Positions 25,775 to 34,063 of a stretch of DNA of 64,000 nt are shown here, piece by piece. The translations under genes and the position numbers were made by a program. Below the pieces are notes generated by a model, which saw nothing but the letters and a program-made list of their open reading frames with translations, had not been told where the DNA came from and searched no databases. Source of the DNA: Chitinophaga sp. XS-30. Its GTDB lineage: Bacteria > Bacteroidota > Bacteroidia > Chitinophagales > Chitinophagaceae. Each line of letters begins with the position of its first letter. Position 1 is the first letter of the stretch. The DNA lies in NCBI RefSeq assembly GCF_008086345.1, contig NZ_CP043006.1, positions 1,176,032 through 1,240,031 on the forward strand. Reading direction: 5' to 3'.

Positions 25775-25803
25775 GAAAAATTTAGTTCACTGTCTGGAAC
25801 CAC

Positions 25804-25836
25804 AAAAAAGCTAAAAAGCATATCGCTTTTTAGCTT
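25804..25836 (-). terminator. Terminator of the 94-aa gene
   Basis: 12-bp perfect stem AAGCTAAAAAGC (25808-25819) / GCTTTTTAGCTT (25825-25836) with a 5-nt loop; followed by a T-run on the minus strand. Confidence 0.85.
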
Positions 25837-25880
25837 ACCATAAGGTAGGGGGGATGTGTGGTTTTTGATGATCCGGGGGT

Positions 25881-26165
25881 TCAGACCGGTTGGTTTTCGT
25901 TTTCCGCGGCAACCAGGGTAACGGTACTGGGAATTGGGGCGTTCACTTCAAAATCCTGGTAGGAGAGGGTGGTGATGCCCTGGATCTTTTTGACGGCAAT
26001 GGCATTAATGCGTCGGGTATCGCAGAAATGTTCCGGTTTGCCATGAAGGGTGATGGTTACGTGGCGGATGGCCTCACCTCCGCTTTCATAAAGCTGATGA
26101 ATGAATCGGGCGATGATATTCCGCAATTGTTCTTCCCGGAGGGGAGATGGCTTGATGGTTTGCAT
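25881..26165 (-). CDS. Hypothetical protein, 94 aa
   Basis: A small soluble protein without signal peptide or membrane segment. The N-terminal half looks helical (LREEQLRNIIARFIHQLYES), the rest mixed with beta strands (HVTITLHGKPEHFCDTRR). No family is recognised. It follows the 81-aa HTH-like gene by 64 bp on the same strand and ends at a strong terminator, so the two form a short operon divergent from a double-HTH regulator. That arrangement suggests an accessory or phage-remnant regulatory cassette, but no phage structural gene is seen. Confidence 0.55.
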   Translation of the reverse strand: MQTIKPSPLREEQLRNIIARFIHQLYESGGEAIRHVTITLHGKPEHFCDTRRINAIAVKKIQGITTLSYQDFEVNAPIPSTVTLVAAENENQPV

Positions 26166-26229
26166 GCTTTCAAGGTTTACGCAATGGTGCTTTGTTGTTC
26201 ATAGTGGAAGGGCTATTTACGCAATTGTG

Positions 26230-26475
26230 TCAGGAGCGCCCCCTGTGTTTGCTGTTCTGTTCCTGGATGTTCTTCAGCAGGGTATCCGCCACGGCCAGGA
26301 TCTTATCCTTTTCTGCATTGGAAAAGCTGTTTTCCCCTTTGGCTTTCCGGTAGAATGTAGCCTCGCTCCAGCCGCATTCTTCACAGACGCTTTCCCGGAA
26401 GATTCTGGGCAGTTGGATTAACCCTGCATGTGTTTCCATGAGGAGGTTTGAGGATGAAAGTTTCTTTGCTCGCAT
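26230..26475 (-). CDS. Small HTH-like protein, 81 aa
   Basis: The protein has a segment CEECGWSEATFYRKAKGENSF (split by eye: CEECGWSEAT then FYRKAKGE) typical of a short helix-turn-helix recognition unit. No other domain is present. Two in-frame ATG codons are possible: 26475 (81 aa) and 26439 (69 aa, start METHAGL); the shorter one begins nearer the conserved-looking part. It is divergent from the 192-aa double-HTH regulator across a 124-bp A/T-rich gap that contains an inverted repeat, so cross-regulation is likely. Confidence 0.6.
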   Translation of the reverse strand: MRAKKLSSSNLLMETHAGLIQLPRIFRESVCEECGWSEATFYRKAKGENSFSNAEKDKILAVADTLLKNIQEQNSKHRGRS

Positions 26476-26514
26476 TTGATAGAAATTTTATCATTTTTAA
26501 AATACGATTCTCCA

Positions 26515-26570
26515 AATGTCAATTAAAATGTTATATTGATATAGAGATCATCATACAATACATTGACATT
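26515..26570. repeat. Inverted 9-bp repeats between divergent HTH genes
   Basis: AATGTCAAT (26515-26523) and its exact reverse complement ATTGACATT (26562-26570) are separated by 38 bp of A/T-rich sequence. Each lies on one side of the divergent promoters and could be a regulator half-site or full site, used for autoregulation. Confidence 0.5.
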
Positions 26571-26599
26571 CAGTACAAGTATAACAAAATTTATTTACA

Positions 26600-27178
26600 G
26601 TGGAAGCTGTCTCCAAAAATATTATTCACGAAGGCGCACGATTGAAACAAATAGTGAGGGACAAGAAGATGAAAATCCTTGCCTTTGCTGACATCGCAGG
26701 TTTTTCGAACCAGATAGCCCATTATTATTTCCGCCAGGAGGCCATTAAACGGGCTACGTTGCTGGAGTTTTGCACGTTGCTTGGCATTACCCTGGAGGAA
26801 TTCTATGCCTGGTCCAACCCCCGGAAACCCGCTCCCGCTGCCAATGATCTCCACCACGGCCAGCGGCTTGGGACACTGATAGATGAAAAAGGGCTGAATA
26901 AAACAAAACTGGCGGAAAGGATGGGACTAAGCCGCCGGGCCTTGTATAACCTGCTGGATAAAGCTGCTTTCACCCCGGAACAGCTTAAGAAGGTCTGCCT
27001 CGCGCTGGATATGACACAAAAGGAGTTCCTTGGCAACGCGCGGGTAAATGATGGCGGCGATCCTTTGCAGGAAGTGGAAAGCTGGAAGGACAAATACTAC
27101 AAGCTGCTGGAAGATCACAATAAAGTGCTCATAGAACTGTCCAGATTAAAAGAACAACTGCAGTCCGGCACTTCCTGA
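26600..27178 (+). CDS. Transcriptional regulator with two HTH domains
   Basis: The 192-aa protein carries two Cro/CI-like units: residues about 12-70 (GARLKQIVRDKKMKILAFAD..) and about 85-142 (QRLGTLIDEKGLNKTKLAER, then MGLSRRALYNLLDKA), followed by a coiled-coil tail (about 155-188). The second unit is a clear XRE-type helix-turn-helix; the first is more diverged. A GTG at 26600 is the likely start because the next in-frame ATG lies inside the first unit. It diverges from the small HTH operon and may repress it. Confidence 0.75.
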   Translation: MEAVSKNIIHEGARLKQIVRDKKMKILAFADIAGFSNQIAHYYFRQEAIKRATLLEFCTLLGITLEEFYAWSNPRKPAPAANDLHHGQRLGTLIDEKGLNKTKLAERMGLSRRALYNLLDKAAFTPEQLKKVCLALDMTQKEFLGNARVNDGGDPLQEVESWKDKYYKLLEDHNKVLIELSRLKEQLQSGTS

Positions 27179-27182
27179 AACT

Positions 27183-27212
27183 AAGATGCCATTGCGGGAG
27201 CAACAGCATCTT
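27183..27212 (+). terminator. Structured hairpin after the double-HTH gene
   Basis: AAGATGC (27183-27189) pairs with GCATCTT (27206-27212), and inside it TTGC pairs with GCAA around a GGGA tetraloop. No T-run follows, so termination is plausible but not certain. Confidence 0.45.
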
Positions 27213-27408
27213 CAGGGTTGTCACAGGTAAGGAATGTAAGGGTTGTTGTTAACATAGAAAGGATGAACGATGGCTGCAAGTTAGCAGGCTTTCATCAATT
27301 AGTGGCCGCCGATCAGGAAAATAACTTTCGGGATTGGGAAAAAGTATTCTTTCCGAAATACGTATATATTTATATTGTTATCTCTCTTAACCCACATCGC
27401 TATTATCT

Positions 27409-28362
27409 ATGAAAAAAAGAATCGTTGGCCTGATCTTCCTTTGCTTCTTTGCATCAATTTCTTTATTTGCGCAAACCGTGACCTATAACTGGAATGGCGT
27501 GGCTTTTGGCGTTAATGGAGAACCGTCAGAACGCTATACCATTGGCCGTATTTATTACAATGCTATCCAATGGGGATATTACAGCACAATCAAAATAAAG
27601 CTGAGGAGCAAATGGTATCGCGCGGGTTATGCGGAGTACATGATCATGAATGGGCCGAACTTTGCCAACAGTTATTGTATTACCTCCTACGGTCCCGGTA
27701 CTGATCATGTACGAATAACGCTCGGCCCTCAAACTTCTGCCGGCAGCTCTGCGGGTGGCGGTGAAAATTATTATAAAGATATTTATCTTGACGCCGGGTA
27801 CTATACCTTATGGTATGCAGAGGCAGAAGCAACCGGACAGCTGTTTAGCATGGACAGAACAAGTATCACAGCGGGAGAGTATTATGCCGCCACTTTGTAT
27901 TCGTCGCCGGCAGTACAAACGGTCGCCGCGTTTGCCGAACATAAGAGAGTGATGTTCACAAGCGGCAGTGCCACCGCTTATTTCCATGATAAAGTCGGCA
28001 TCGGCACCCTCAACCCCCAGGCCTCCCTCGCCGTAAACGGCGATATCCTCGCCAAAAAAGTAAAAGTCAGCACCGCCGCCGCCAACTGGCCGGACTATGT
28101 GTTCAAAGAAGAATACAAGTTGCCCTCACTGGCCGAAGTAGAAGCTTTCGTCACCACCCATCACCACCTCCCCGGCGTTCCCTCCGCGGCACAGGTAGCA
28201 ACGGATGGGCAGGACATCGGCGAAATAAACAGGCTCCTCCTCCAAAAAATGGAAGAAATGACCCTCTACATGATCAACCAGGATAAAATCATAAAATCCC
28301 TTGAAAAGCGCATCACACAGATAGAAACCCCCGGGACCGACTCATTATCAGCTATTAAATAG
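27409..28362 (+). CDS. Secreted protein with tail-fibre-like C-terminal cassette
   Basis: The 317-aa protein has a signal peptide (cleavage near LFAQ, residues 19-22), a beta-rich, tyrosine- and glycine-rich head (about 23-180) and a C-terminal module starting KVGIGTLNPQASLAVNGDI (about 196-214), then DYVFKEEY, LPGVPSA and a coiled coil at 280-306. This C-terminal cassette is common in secreted Bacteroidota proteins and resembles phage tail-fibre/S74-type trimerisation regions. Base composition changes visibly near 27,960: the head is A/T-richer with loose codon use, the tail strongly C-ending. This suggests a recombined head on a shared tail. Binding partner unknown. Confidence 0.75.
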   Translation: MKKRIVGLIFLCFFASISLFAQTVTYNWNGVAFGVNGEPSERYTIGRIYYNAIQWGYYSTIKIKLRSKWYRAGYAEYMIMNGPNFANSYCITSYGPGTDHVRITLGPQTSAGSSAGGGENYYKDIYLDAGYYTLWYAEAEATGQLFSMDRTSITAGEYYAATLYSSPAVQTVAAFAEHKRVMFTSGSATAYFHDKVGIGTLNPQASLAVNGDILAKKVKVSTAAANWPDYVFKEEYKLPSLAEVEAFVTTHHHLPGVPSAAQVATDGQDIGEINRLLLQKMEEMTLYMINQDKIIKSLEKRITQIETPGTDSLSAIK

Positions 28363-28365
28363 CCA

Positions 28366-28389
28366 CTTTTTTCCGCTGCGGGAAAAAAG
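28366..28389 (+). terminator. Hairpin after the secreted gene
   Basis: CTTTTTTCC (28366-28374) pairs with GGAAAAAAG (28381-28389) around a short loop. It looks like a weak terminator without a T-run downstream. Confidence 0.4.
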
Positions 28390-28457
28390 GCTGTCAAAAA
28401 ACGAATAATTTACATATATTAGCAATAATATATCTGTAACCACTTATTCCTGTGACT

Positions 28458-28880
28458 ATGAAACGCGGCTTATTATCCCTCATCATGTGCCTGCTCCTCC
28501 TGGGCGGGAAAGCGCAAGGCCCCGATCCTGCTTTAAAGGAATTTGAAAACTTCTGGAAGAAACTTTACACGGCCATCGTACAGAAGGACTTCCAAACCAT
28601 CAGCGAGTACATCGAATTTCCGCTGGTGGTGGAAAAGAACCCTGCAGATACCTCCGTTCAGACCATTCGCAAGGAAGAGTTCGGGAAGTTTTTTACCATC
28701 TACCTCAACCTCCCCGTCAATGAAACATATCATAACAAATATGAACTGCTCAGGGCGAGAAAAACCCTGAACGAGAACGACCTCTCCCTGCTTTCCGACG
28801 ATTCGGCCACCATTGAGGATTTCGAGTTCCAGAAAATTGACGGGCAGTGGAAACTGGTGTACATTTACGCCACCGAATAA
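28458..28880 (+). CDS. Secreted hypothetical protein, 140 aa (NTF2-like?)
   Basis: A signal peptide (residues 1-18, cleavage near GKAQ) precedes a small domain whose pattern (FWKKLYTAIVQKDFQTISEY.. and the ending FEFQKIDGQWKLVYIYA) resembles NTF2/SnoaL-like or DUF4440-type folds, often found as periplasmic binding or scaffold domains. The resemblance is by eye only. A GTG two codons upstream (28452) is possible, but ATG 28458 gives the cleaner signal sequence. It lies between two transcription units with no evident operon partner. Confidence 0.6.
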   Translation: MKRGLLSLIMCLLLLGGKAQGPDPALKEFENFWKKLYTAIVQKDFQTISEYIEFPLVVEKNPADTSVQTIRKEEFGKFFTIYLNLPVNETYHNKYELLRARKTLNENDLSLLSDDSATIEDFEFQKIDGQWKLVYIYATE

Positions 28881-28955
28881 ACATATATCGTTATATATAC
28901 GATCCTTCCGGGCACTTTTTTTAAATTTAATCTCCTTAAAAACCAATTATTCCCG

Positions 28956-28963
28956 TAATTTTG
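28956..28963 (+). promoter_or_regulatory. carB -7 promoter element
   Basis: TAATTTTG matches TAnnTTTG; leader to the carB ATG about 65 nt. No clear -33 TTG. Confidence 0.5.
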
Positions 28964-29034
28964 CACGATTTTTTTGTCCGATCAGGACAGTAAGAGTCGC
29001 ATGGTTTTTCATTATCAATAGCTAATAAAAAAAG

Positions 29035-31851
29035 ATGCCCAAAGACACCTCTATCAAATCAGTCCTTATTATTGGCTCCGGTCCCATTATTATTGGTCAG
29101 GCCTGCGAATTTGACTATTCCGGTTCCCAGGCAGCACGTTCGCTGCGGGAAGAAGGAATTAAAGTGATATTGATCAATTCCAATCCGGCCACGATCATGA
29201 CTGACCCGATGATGGCTGACAGGGTGTACCTGCTGCCGCTTACCGTGGAAAGTATTGAACAGATACTGGAAGAGAACCAGATCGATGCGGTGTTGCCCAC
29301 CATGGGCGGCCAGACTGCGCTCAATCTTTGTAAGGACGTAGATGAGCTGGGCATATGGGAGAAAAACAACGTTCGCCTCATTGGTGTGGATATTAAAGCC
29401 ATAGACAAGGCGGAAGACCGGGAACAGTTCCGGCAGTGGATGATAGAGCTGGGCATACAGGTAGCCCCTGCCCGTACGGCCAACTCTTTCCTGGAAGGAA
29501 AGGAATTTGCCCAGGAGATCGGTTTCCCGCTGGTGATCCGCCCCTCCTTCACCCTTGGCGGTACCGGCGGCGGATTCGTACATTCAAAGGACGATCTGGA
29601 CGAAGCGCTCGACCGTGGCCTCAAAGCATCGCCCATCCATGAAGTACTGGTGGAAAAGGCCGTGCTGGGATGGAAAGAATATGAGCTGGAGCTGCTGCGG
29701 GACAAGAACGATAATGTGGTGATCATCTGTACCGTGGAGAACCTCGACCCGATGGGCATCCACACCGGAGACTCCATCACCGTGGCCCCGGCCATGACCC
29801 TCAGCGATACCGCCTACCAGGATATGCGCAACAAAGCGATCGTTATGATGCGCCAGCTGGGCAACTTCGCCGGCGGCTGTAACGTTCAGTTCGCCCTCAA
29901 TCCTGAAAATGAAGAATTGATAGCGATCGAGATCAACCCGCGTGTAAGCCGGTCCTCCGCCCTTGCATCCAAAGCAACCGGTTATCCCATCGCCAAGATA
30001 GCGGCCAAGCTCGCCATCGGCTACTCGCTGGATGAGTTGAGCAACCAGATCACCAAAACCACCTCCGCATACTTTGAGCCGGCGCTGGACTACGTGATCG
30101 TTAAAATGCCCCGCTGGAATTTCGACAAATTCAAAGGCGCAGACGATACCCTCGGCCTGCAAATGAAATCCGTTGGTGAAGTAATGGCCATCGGCCGCAC
30201 CTTCCCCGAAGCCATTCAGAAAGCCTGCCAGAGCCTCGAAAACGAAGCTGTTGGTCTGGGTTACTACGGCAAATCCCTCATGAAGAGCGAACAGCTGGTG
30301 GAAAAGCTGAAGCGCCCCACCTGGGACCGCATCTTCCGTATCAAAGACGCACTGATGGAAGGGATGTCCGTAAAATCCCTGCACCAGGCTACACAGATAG
30401 ACCGCTGGTTCCTCCACCAGATCAATGATATCGTGACCATCGAAAAACAGCTGATGGAGCACGACCTGGCTTCCGTTCCCACGGGACTGCTGAAAGAAGC
30501 CAAGCAAATGGGCTTCTCCGATAAACAGCTGGCACTGATCTTCGGCAACTGTGAAGAAGATGAAGTGTACGAAAAAAGAAAAGCCGCAGGCATTGTACGT
30601 ACCTACAAAATGGTGGATACCTGCAGCGCCGAATTTGAAGCAAAAACACCCTACTTCTACTCCGCCTTCGATACACAGAACGAAAGTATCCCTACAGAAA
30701 AAGAAAAAGTGATCGTACTCGGCTCCGGCCCCAACCGGATCGGCCAGGGGATAGAATTTGATTACTGCTGCACGCACGGCCTGCAAGCCATCCAGGAATG
30801 CGGTTATGAGGCCATTATGGTGAACTGTAACCCCGAAACGGTGTCTACAGACTTTGATATGGCGGATAAACTGTACTTCGAGCCGGTGTTCTGGGAACAC
30901 CTCTGGGAGATCATTGAACTGGAAAAACCGGTAGGCGTGATCGTACAGCTGGGTGGACAGACCGCTTTGAAACTCGCCAAACGCCTTACAGAGAAGGGCA
31001 TCAGGATCATCGGCACTTCTTTCGATAACATGGATATTGCAGAAGATCGCGGCCGCTTCTCCGACCTGCTGAAGGAACTGGGCATTCCCTACCCTAAGTA
31101 CGGCACCGCCTTTAATACCGATGATGCGATAGAGGTGGCCAAAGAAGTCGGTTATCCCGTACTGGTGCGCCCGTCCTACGTGCTCGGCGGTCAGCGCATG
31201 AGGATCGTGATCAATGAAGAAGAACTGGAACAATCCGTACTGAGCCTGCTGAAGCATCTGCCCGGCAACAAAATACTGATCGACCACTTCCTGGACCGTT
31301 GTCAGGAAGCCGAGATAGATGCGATCTTCGACGGGGAGAACTTCCACGTCATGGGTGTAATGGAACACATCGAGCCGGCGGGCATCCACAGCGGGGACAG
31401 CAATGCCGTGCTGCCAGCCTTCAACCTCGGCCCACTGATCGTGACCACCATGGAGTACTACGCGGAAAAGATCGCCAGGGCGCTGGATATCCGCGGCCTG
31501 ATCAACATACAGTTCGCGATCAAGAACGGACAGGTATTCGTGATCGAAGCCAATCCGCGCGCATCCCGCACCACACCGTTCATCGCCAAAGCCTACCAGG
31601 TGCCTTACCTCAACATTGCCACCAAAGTAATGCTGGGCGCCAACAAGCTGACGGACTTCAAGATCGTGAAGAACCTCAAAGGTTTTGCCATCAAGGAACC
31701 TGTATTCTCTTTCAACAAGTTCCCGGGCGTGAACAAAGAGCTCGGACCTGAAATGAAATCAACCGGTGAAGCCATCCGCTTTATCAAAGACCTTAGAGAT
31801 CCTTACTTCAGAACGCTCTATAAAGAAAGGAGCATGCACCTGAGTAAATAA
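29035..31851 (+). CDS. carB: Carbamoyl-phosphate synthase large subunit, lacking the allosteric domain
   Basis: CarB makes carbamoyl phosphate from bicarbonate, ammonia (from CarA) and two ATP for arginine and pyrimidine synthesis. Both ATP-grasp halves are present: the first begins [20 protein letters not shown] (residues 10-29), the second [17 protein letters not shown] near 563-579. The protein stops at 938 aa, about 25 residues after [10 protein letters not shown], whereas E. coli CarB continues to 1073 aa with an MGS-like domain that binds UMP, IMP and ornithine. The stop is followed by a terminator, not by leftover coding sequence, so the shorter form looks native. carA is not in the window. 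Confidence 0.95.
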   Translation: MPKDTSIKSVLIIGSGPIIIGQACEFDYSGSQAARSLREEGIKVILINSNPATIMTDPMMADRVYLLPLTVESIEQILEENQIDAVLPTMGGQTALNLCKDVDELGIWEKNNVRLIGVDIKAIDKAEDREQFRQWMIELGIQVAPARTANSFLEGKEFAQEIGFPLVIRPSFTLGGTGGGFVHSKDDLDEALDRGLKASPIHEVLVEKAVLGWKEYELELLRDKNDNVVIICTVENLDPMGIHTGDSITVAPAMTLSDTAYQDMRNKAIVMMRQLGNFAGGCNVQFALNPENEELIAIEINPRVSRSSALASKATGYPIAKIAAKLAIGYSLDELSNQITKTTSAYFEPALDYVIVKMPRWNFDKFKGADDTLGLQMKSVGEVMAIGRTFPEAIQKACQSLENEAVGLGYYGKSLMKSEQLVEKLKRPTWDRIFRIKDALMEGMSVKSLHQATQIDRWFLHQINDIVTIEKQLMEHDLASVPTGLLKEAKQMGFSDKQLALIFGNCEEDEVYEKRKAAGIVRTYKMVDTCSAEFEAKTPYFYSAFDTQNESIPTEKEKVIVLGSGPNRIGQGIEFDYCCTHGLQAIQECGYEAIMVNCNPETVSTDFDMADKLYFEPVFWEHLWEIIELEKPVGVIVQLGGQTALKLAKRLTEKGIRIIGTSFDNMDIAEDRGRFSDLLKELGIPYPKYGTAFNTDDAIEVAKEVGYPVLVRPSYVLGGQRMRIVINEEELEQSVLSLLKHLPGNKILIDHFLDRCQEAEIDAIFDGENFHVMGVMEHIEPAGIHSGDSNAVLPAFNLGPLIVTTMEYYAEKIARALDIRGLINIQFAIKNGQVFVIEANPRASRTTPFIAKAYQVPYLNIATKVMLGANKLTDFKIVKNLKGFAIKEPVFSFNKFPGVNKELGPEMKSTGEAIRFIKDLRDPYFRTLYKERSMHLSK

Positions 31852-31872
31852 TTTGCTGAAATTTATCGGCAG

Positions 31873-31917
31873 CGGCTGTACAGATGTGAAACACCACATT
31901 TTGTACAGCCGTTTTTT
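31873..31917 (+). terminator. Terminator of carB
   Basis: Perfect 10-bp stem CGGCTGTACA (31873-31882) / TGTACAGCCG (31902-31911) with six T following. The loop can form a short inner stem (TGTG/CACA). Confidence 0.9.
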
Positions 31918-31980
31918 ATGGCAAGCATCGCAGCGGATTGATTTTTTCTTTAAATTGATGACGCAAAATCATTGTTTGTT

Positions 31981-34050
31981 ATGTTTGTTAATCTTTGGAA
32001 ACGAGCGCCCTTCCTGCGTTTGATCATACCGCTACTTACCGGGATGATCATTGGAATGTTTACACATCCTCCGTTCATTCCCTTATTGCTGATCTTTTTT
32101 TTAGCAGGATGTTTTGTTCCCCTGCCGGTCAAATGGCGCTTTGCATGGCGTAACATCCGCGGGGCCTTGCTGTTGCTGGCCATTACCTGTTTCGGTCTGC
32201 TGCTCATGCAAAGAGCCGATGTCCGCCGTCATCACAACTGGGTCGGTCATCATATCAACGATTCCGCCCGCCTCATCCTCACCCTTCGGGAGCCGCCCGT
32301 GAAAAAGAACAAGTCCTGGAAAGCGGAAGCAGAGGTTACCGCTATCCTGAAAAATGCCGGAAGCAAGCCGGTACGCGGCCGCATTTTTCTTTATTTCCGG
32401 GAAGAACCGGATTTGCAGTATGGGGACAGGCTGATGGTACAGACCGTATTGCGGCCGGTCAAAAGCATGGGTAATCCCGGAGAGTTCGACTATGGCAGGT
32501 ATTGCAGCTTCCGGAACATTTTTCATCAGGCCTGGCTGCAACGCCGCGAATGGCAGCAGCTTCCCGGCACAGATAAGGAATGGTTGCAGGACCATCTTTT
32601 CAGGGCCAGGGATTATTGCCTGCAAACGCTGAAGACCTATATTCCGCATCCCGGGGAATATGGCATTGCGGAGGCGCTGATGATCGGATATCGTGGTGAT
32701 CTGGACAAAGAGGTGGTGCAGGCTTATACCGATACCGGCGTTGTGCATATCATCGCCATCTCGGGTCTCCATCTGGGGCTGATCTACATGTCGCTATTGC
32801 AACTGCTGCAGTGGCTGCCGCAAAGAAGATGGATGAATATCGTCAAGGCATTGTTGCTTATCATTGTGCTTTGGGCGTTTTCACTGCTTACAGGGGCTTC
32901 CGCTTCCGTATTACGTTCAGCCGTGATGTTTACCACGGTTGCTGTGGGGCAGCTGATGATCTCCCGGCATACGAATATCTATAATACACTGGCCGCTGCC
33001 GCTTTCCTGCTGCTTTGCTACAATCCTTACTTTCTGCTGGATGCAGGTTTCCAGCTGTCTTTCCTGGCAGTTGCGGGCATCTTGCTGTGTTACCGGCCGG
33101 TGTATGACTGGTGGATGATCAGGAACAAATGGCTGGACAAGGTATGGCAGATGATGGCGGTTTCCCTGGCGGCGCAGGTGTTCACCTGGCCCGTCTGCCT
33201 GCTCTATTTCCATCAGTTCCCGAATTTCTTTCTGCTGGCAAATATCATTGCCGTGCCGATGGCGACCATCCTGTTGTACAGCGGTATATTATTGTTGTGC
33301 TTTTCTTCCCTGCCGCTGATCGCCGCATGGCTCGGGAAGCTGACGGGCTGGGGGATCATGGCGATGAATGCCGTCATCGCAGCGATTGGCCGGGTACCGG
33401 GTGCGGTGACCAGGGACATTAATGTGGACCTCCTGCAGACCTTTTGCCTGTATGGCATCACGATAGCGCTGTGCGCCTGGCTCCTGGCGAAATGGAAAGC
33501 GGGGTGTTACTGGATGTTGGGCGCAGCGGTCATTTTTGCCGGATGGCTGGCCGTTATCCGCATTTCCGCAGCCCGGCAGCACCGCATTATCATCTACAAT
33601 GCTCCACGCCTTTCCGCTATCGAGTACATCCGCGGGCGGCGAAGCGCGTTGTATGCGGACAGCGCAACGTTAATACAACGCTATATTCAGCCGGCCCATG
33701 CCTTCTACAGGATAAAAGATACGCTGCCGCACTTCAAACGCGGTGCGGTTGATTCCTCGTATAGCCGTAAAAGTGAGTTGTTCTGTTTGGGCGGAAAAAC
33801 GTTCCTCCGGCTGGCGGGAGTGCTGCCGGTAAAGGCACCGGAAAATCGCATCCGGATAAATTATATTTTATTGTCACACAATTCAAAGGTCGATATCAGG
33901 CGTTTGCGGGATTTTTTTATATACGATCAGCTGGTTTTTGATGCTTCGAATGCAGCTTTCCTTATCCGGAAGTGGAAAAATGCCTGTAACGAACTACCTT
34001 TGCGCTGCTTTTCGGTTCCGGATGAAGGGGCCTTTGTCGTAAATCTCTAA
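31981..34050 (+). CDS. comEC: ComEC/Rec2 family DNA-uptake membrane protein
   Basis: The 689-aa protein has N-terminal membrane segments and a DUF4131 region (about 30-180), then the polytopic Competence domain (about 215-480) with the family signature VVHIIAISGLHLGLI near 243-257. The last ~180 residues are a diverged periplasmic part; the full metallo-beta-lactamase domain with HxHxDH is absent, as in many Bacteroidota ComEC proteins. It would form the inner-membrane channel for single-stranded DNA. ATG 31981 is preferred to an upstream TTG at 31972. purH follows 13 bp later, so they are cotranscribed. Confidence 0.9.
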   Translation: MFVNLWKRAPFLRLIIPLLTGMIIGMFTHPPFIPLLLIFFLAGCFVPLPVKWRFAWRNIRGALLLLAITCFGLLLMQRADVRRHHNWVGHHINDSARLILTLREPPVKKNKSWKAEAEVTAILKNAGSKPVRGRIFLYFREEPDLQYGDRLMVQTVLRPVKSMGNPGEFDYGRYCSFRNIFHQAWLQRREWQQLPGTDKEWLQDHLFRARDYCLQTLKTYIPHPGEYGIAEALMIGYRGDLDKEVVQAYTDTGVVHIIAISGLHLGLIYMSLLQLLQWLPQRRWMNIVKALLLIIVLWAFSLLTGASASVLRSAVMFTTVAVGQLMISRHTNIYNTLAAAAFLLLCYNPYFLLDAGFQLSFLAVAGILLCYRPVYDWWMIRNKWLDKVWQMMAVSLAAQVFTWPVCLLYFHQFPNFFLLANIIAVPMATILLYSGILLLCFSSLPLIAAWLGKLTGWGIMAMNAVIAAIGRVPGAVTRDINVDLLQTFCLYGITIALCAWLLAKWKAGCYWMLGAAVIFAGWLAVIRISAARQHRIIIYNAPRLSAIEYIRGRRSALYADSATLIQRYIQPAHAFYRIKDTLPHFKRGAVDSSYSRKSELFCLGGKTFLRLAGVLPVKAPENRIRINYILLSHNSKVDIRRLRDFFIYDQLVFDASNAAFLIRKWKNACNELPLRCFSVPDEGAFVVNL

Positions 34051-34063
34051 TTAATATTGTTGC

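Noticed and set aside
27218-27412. 64-codon frame with TTG start before the secreted gene
   Set aside because: No start signal, no domain, overlaps the next gene's ATG; composition is that of non-coding A/T-rich sequence.
29584-31389. 601-codon minus-strand frame opposite carB
   Set aside because: Shadow frame produced by codon bias on the carB strand.
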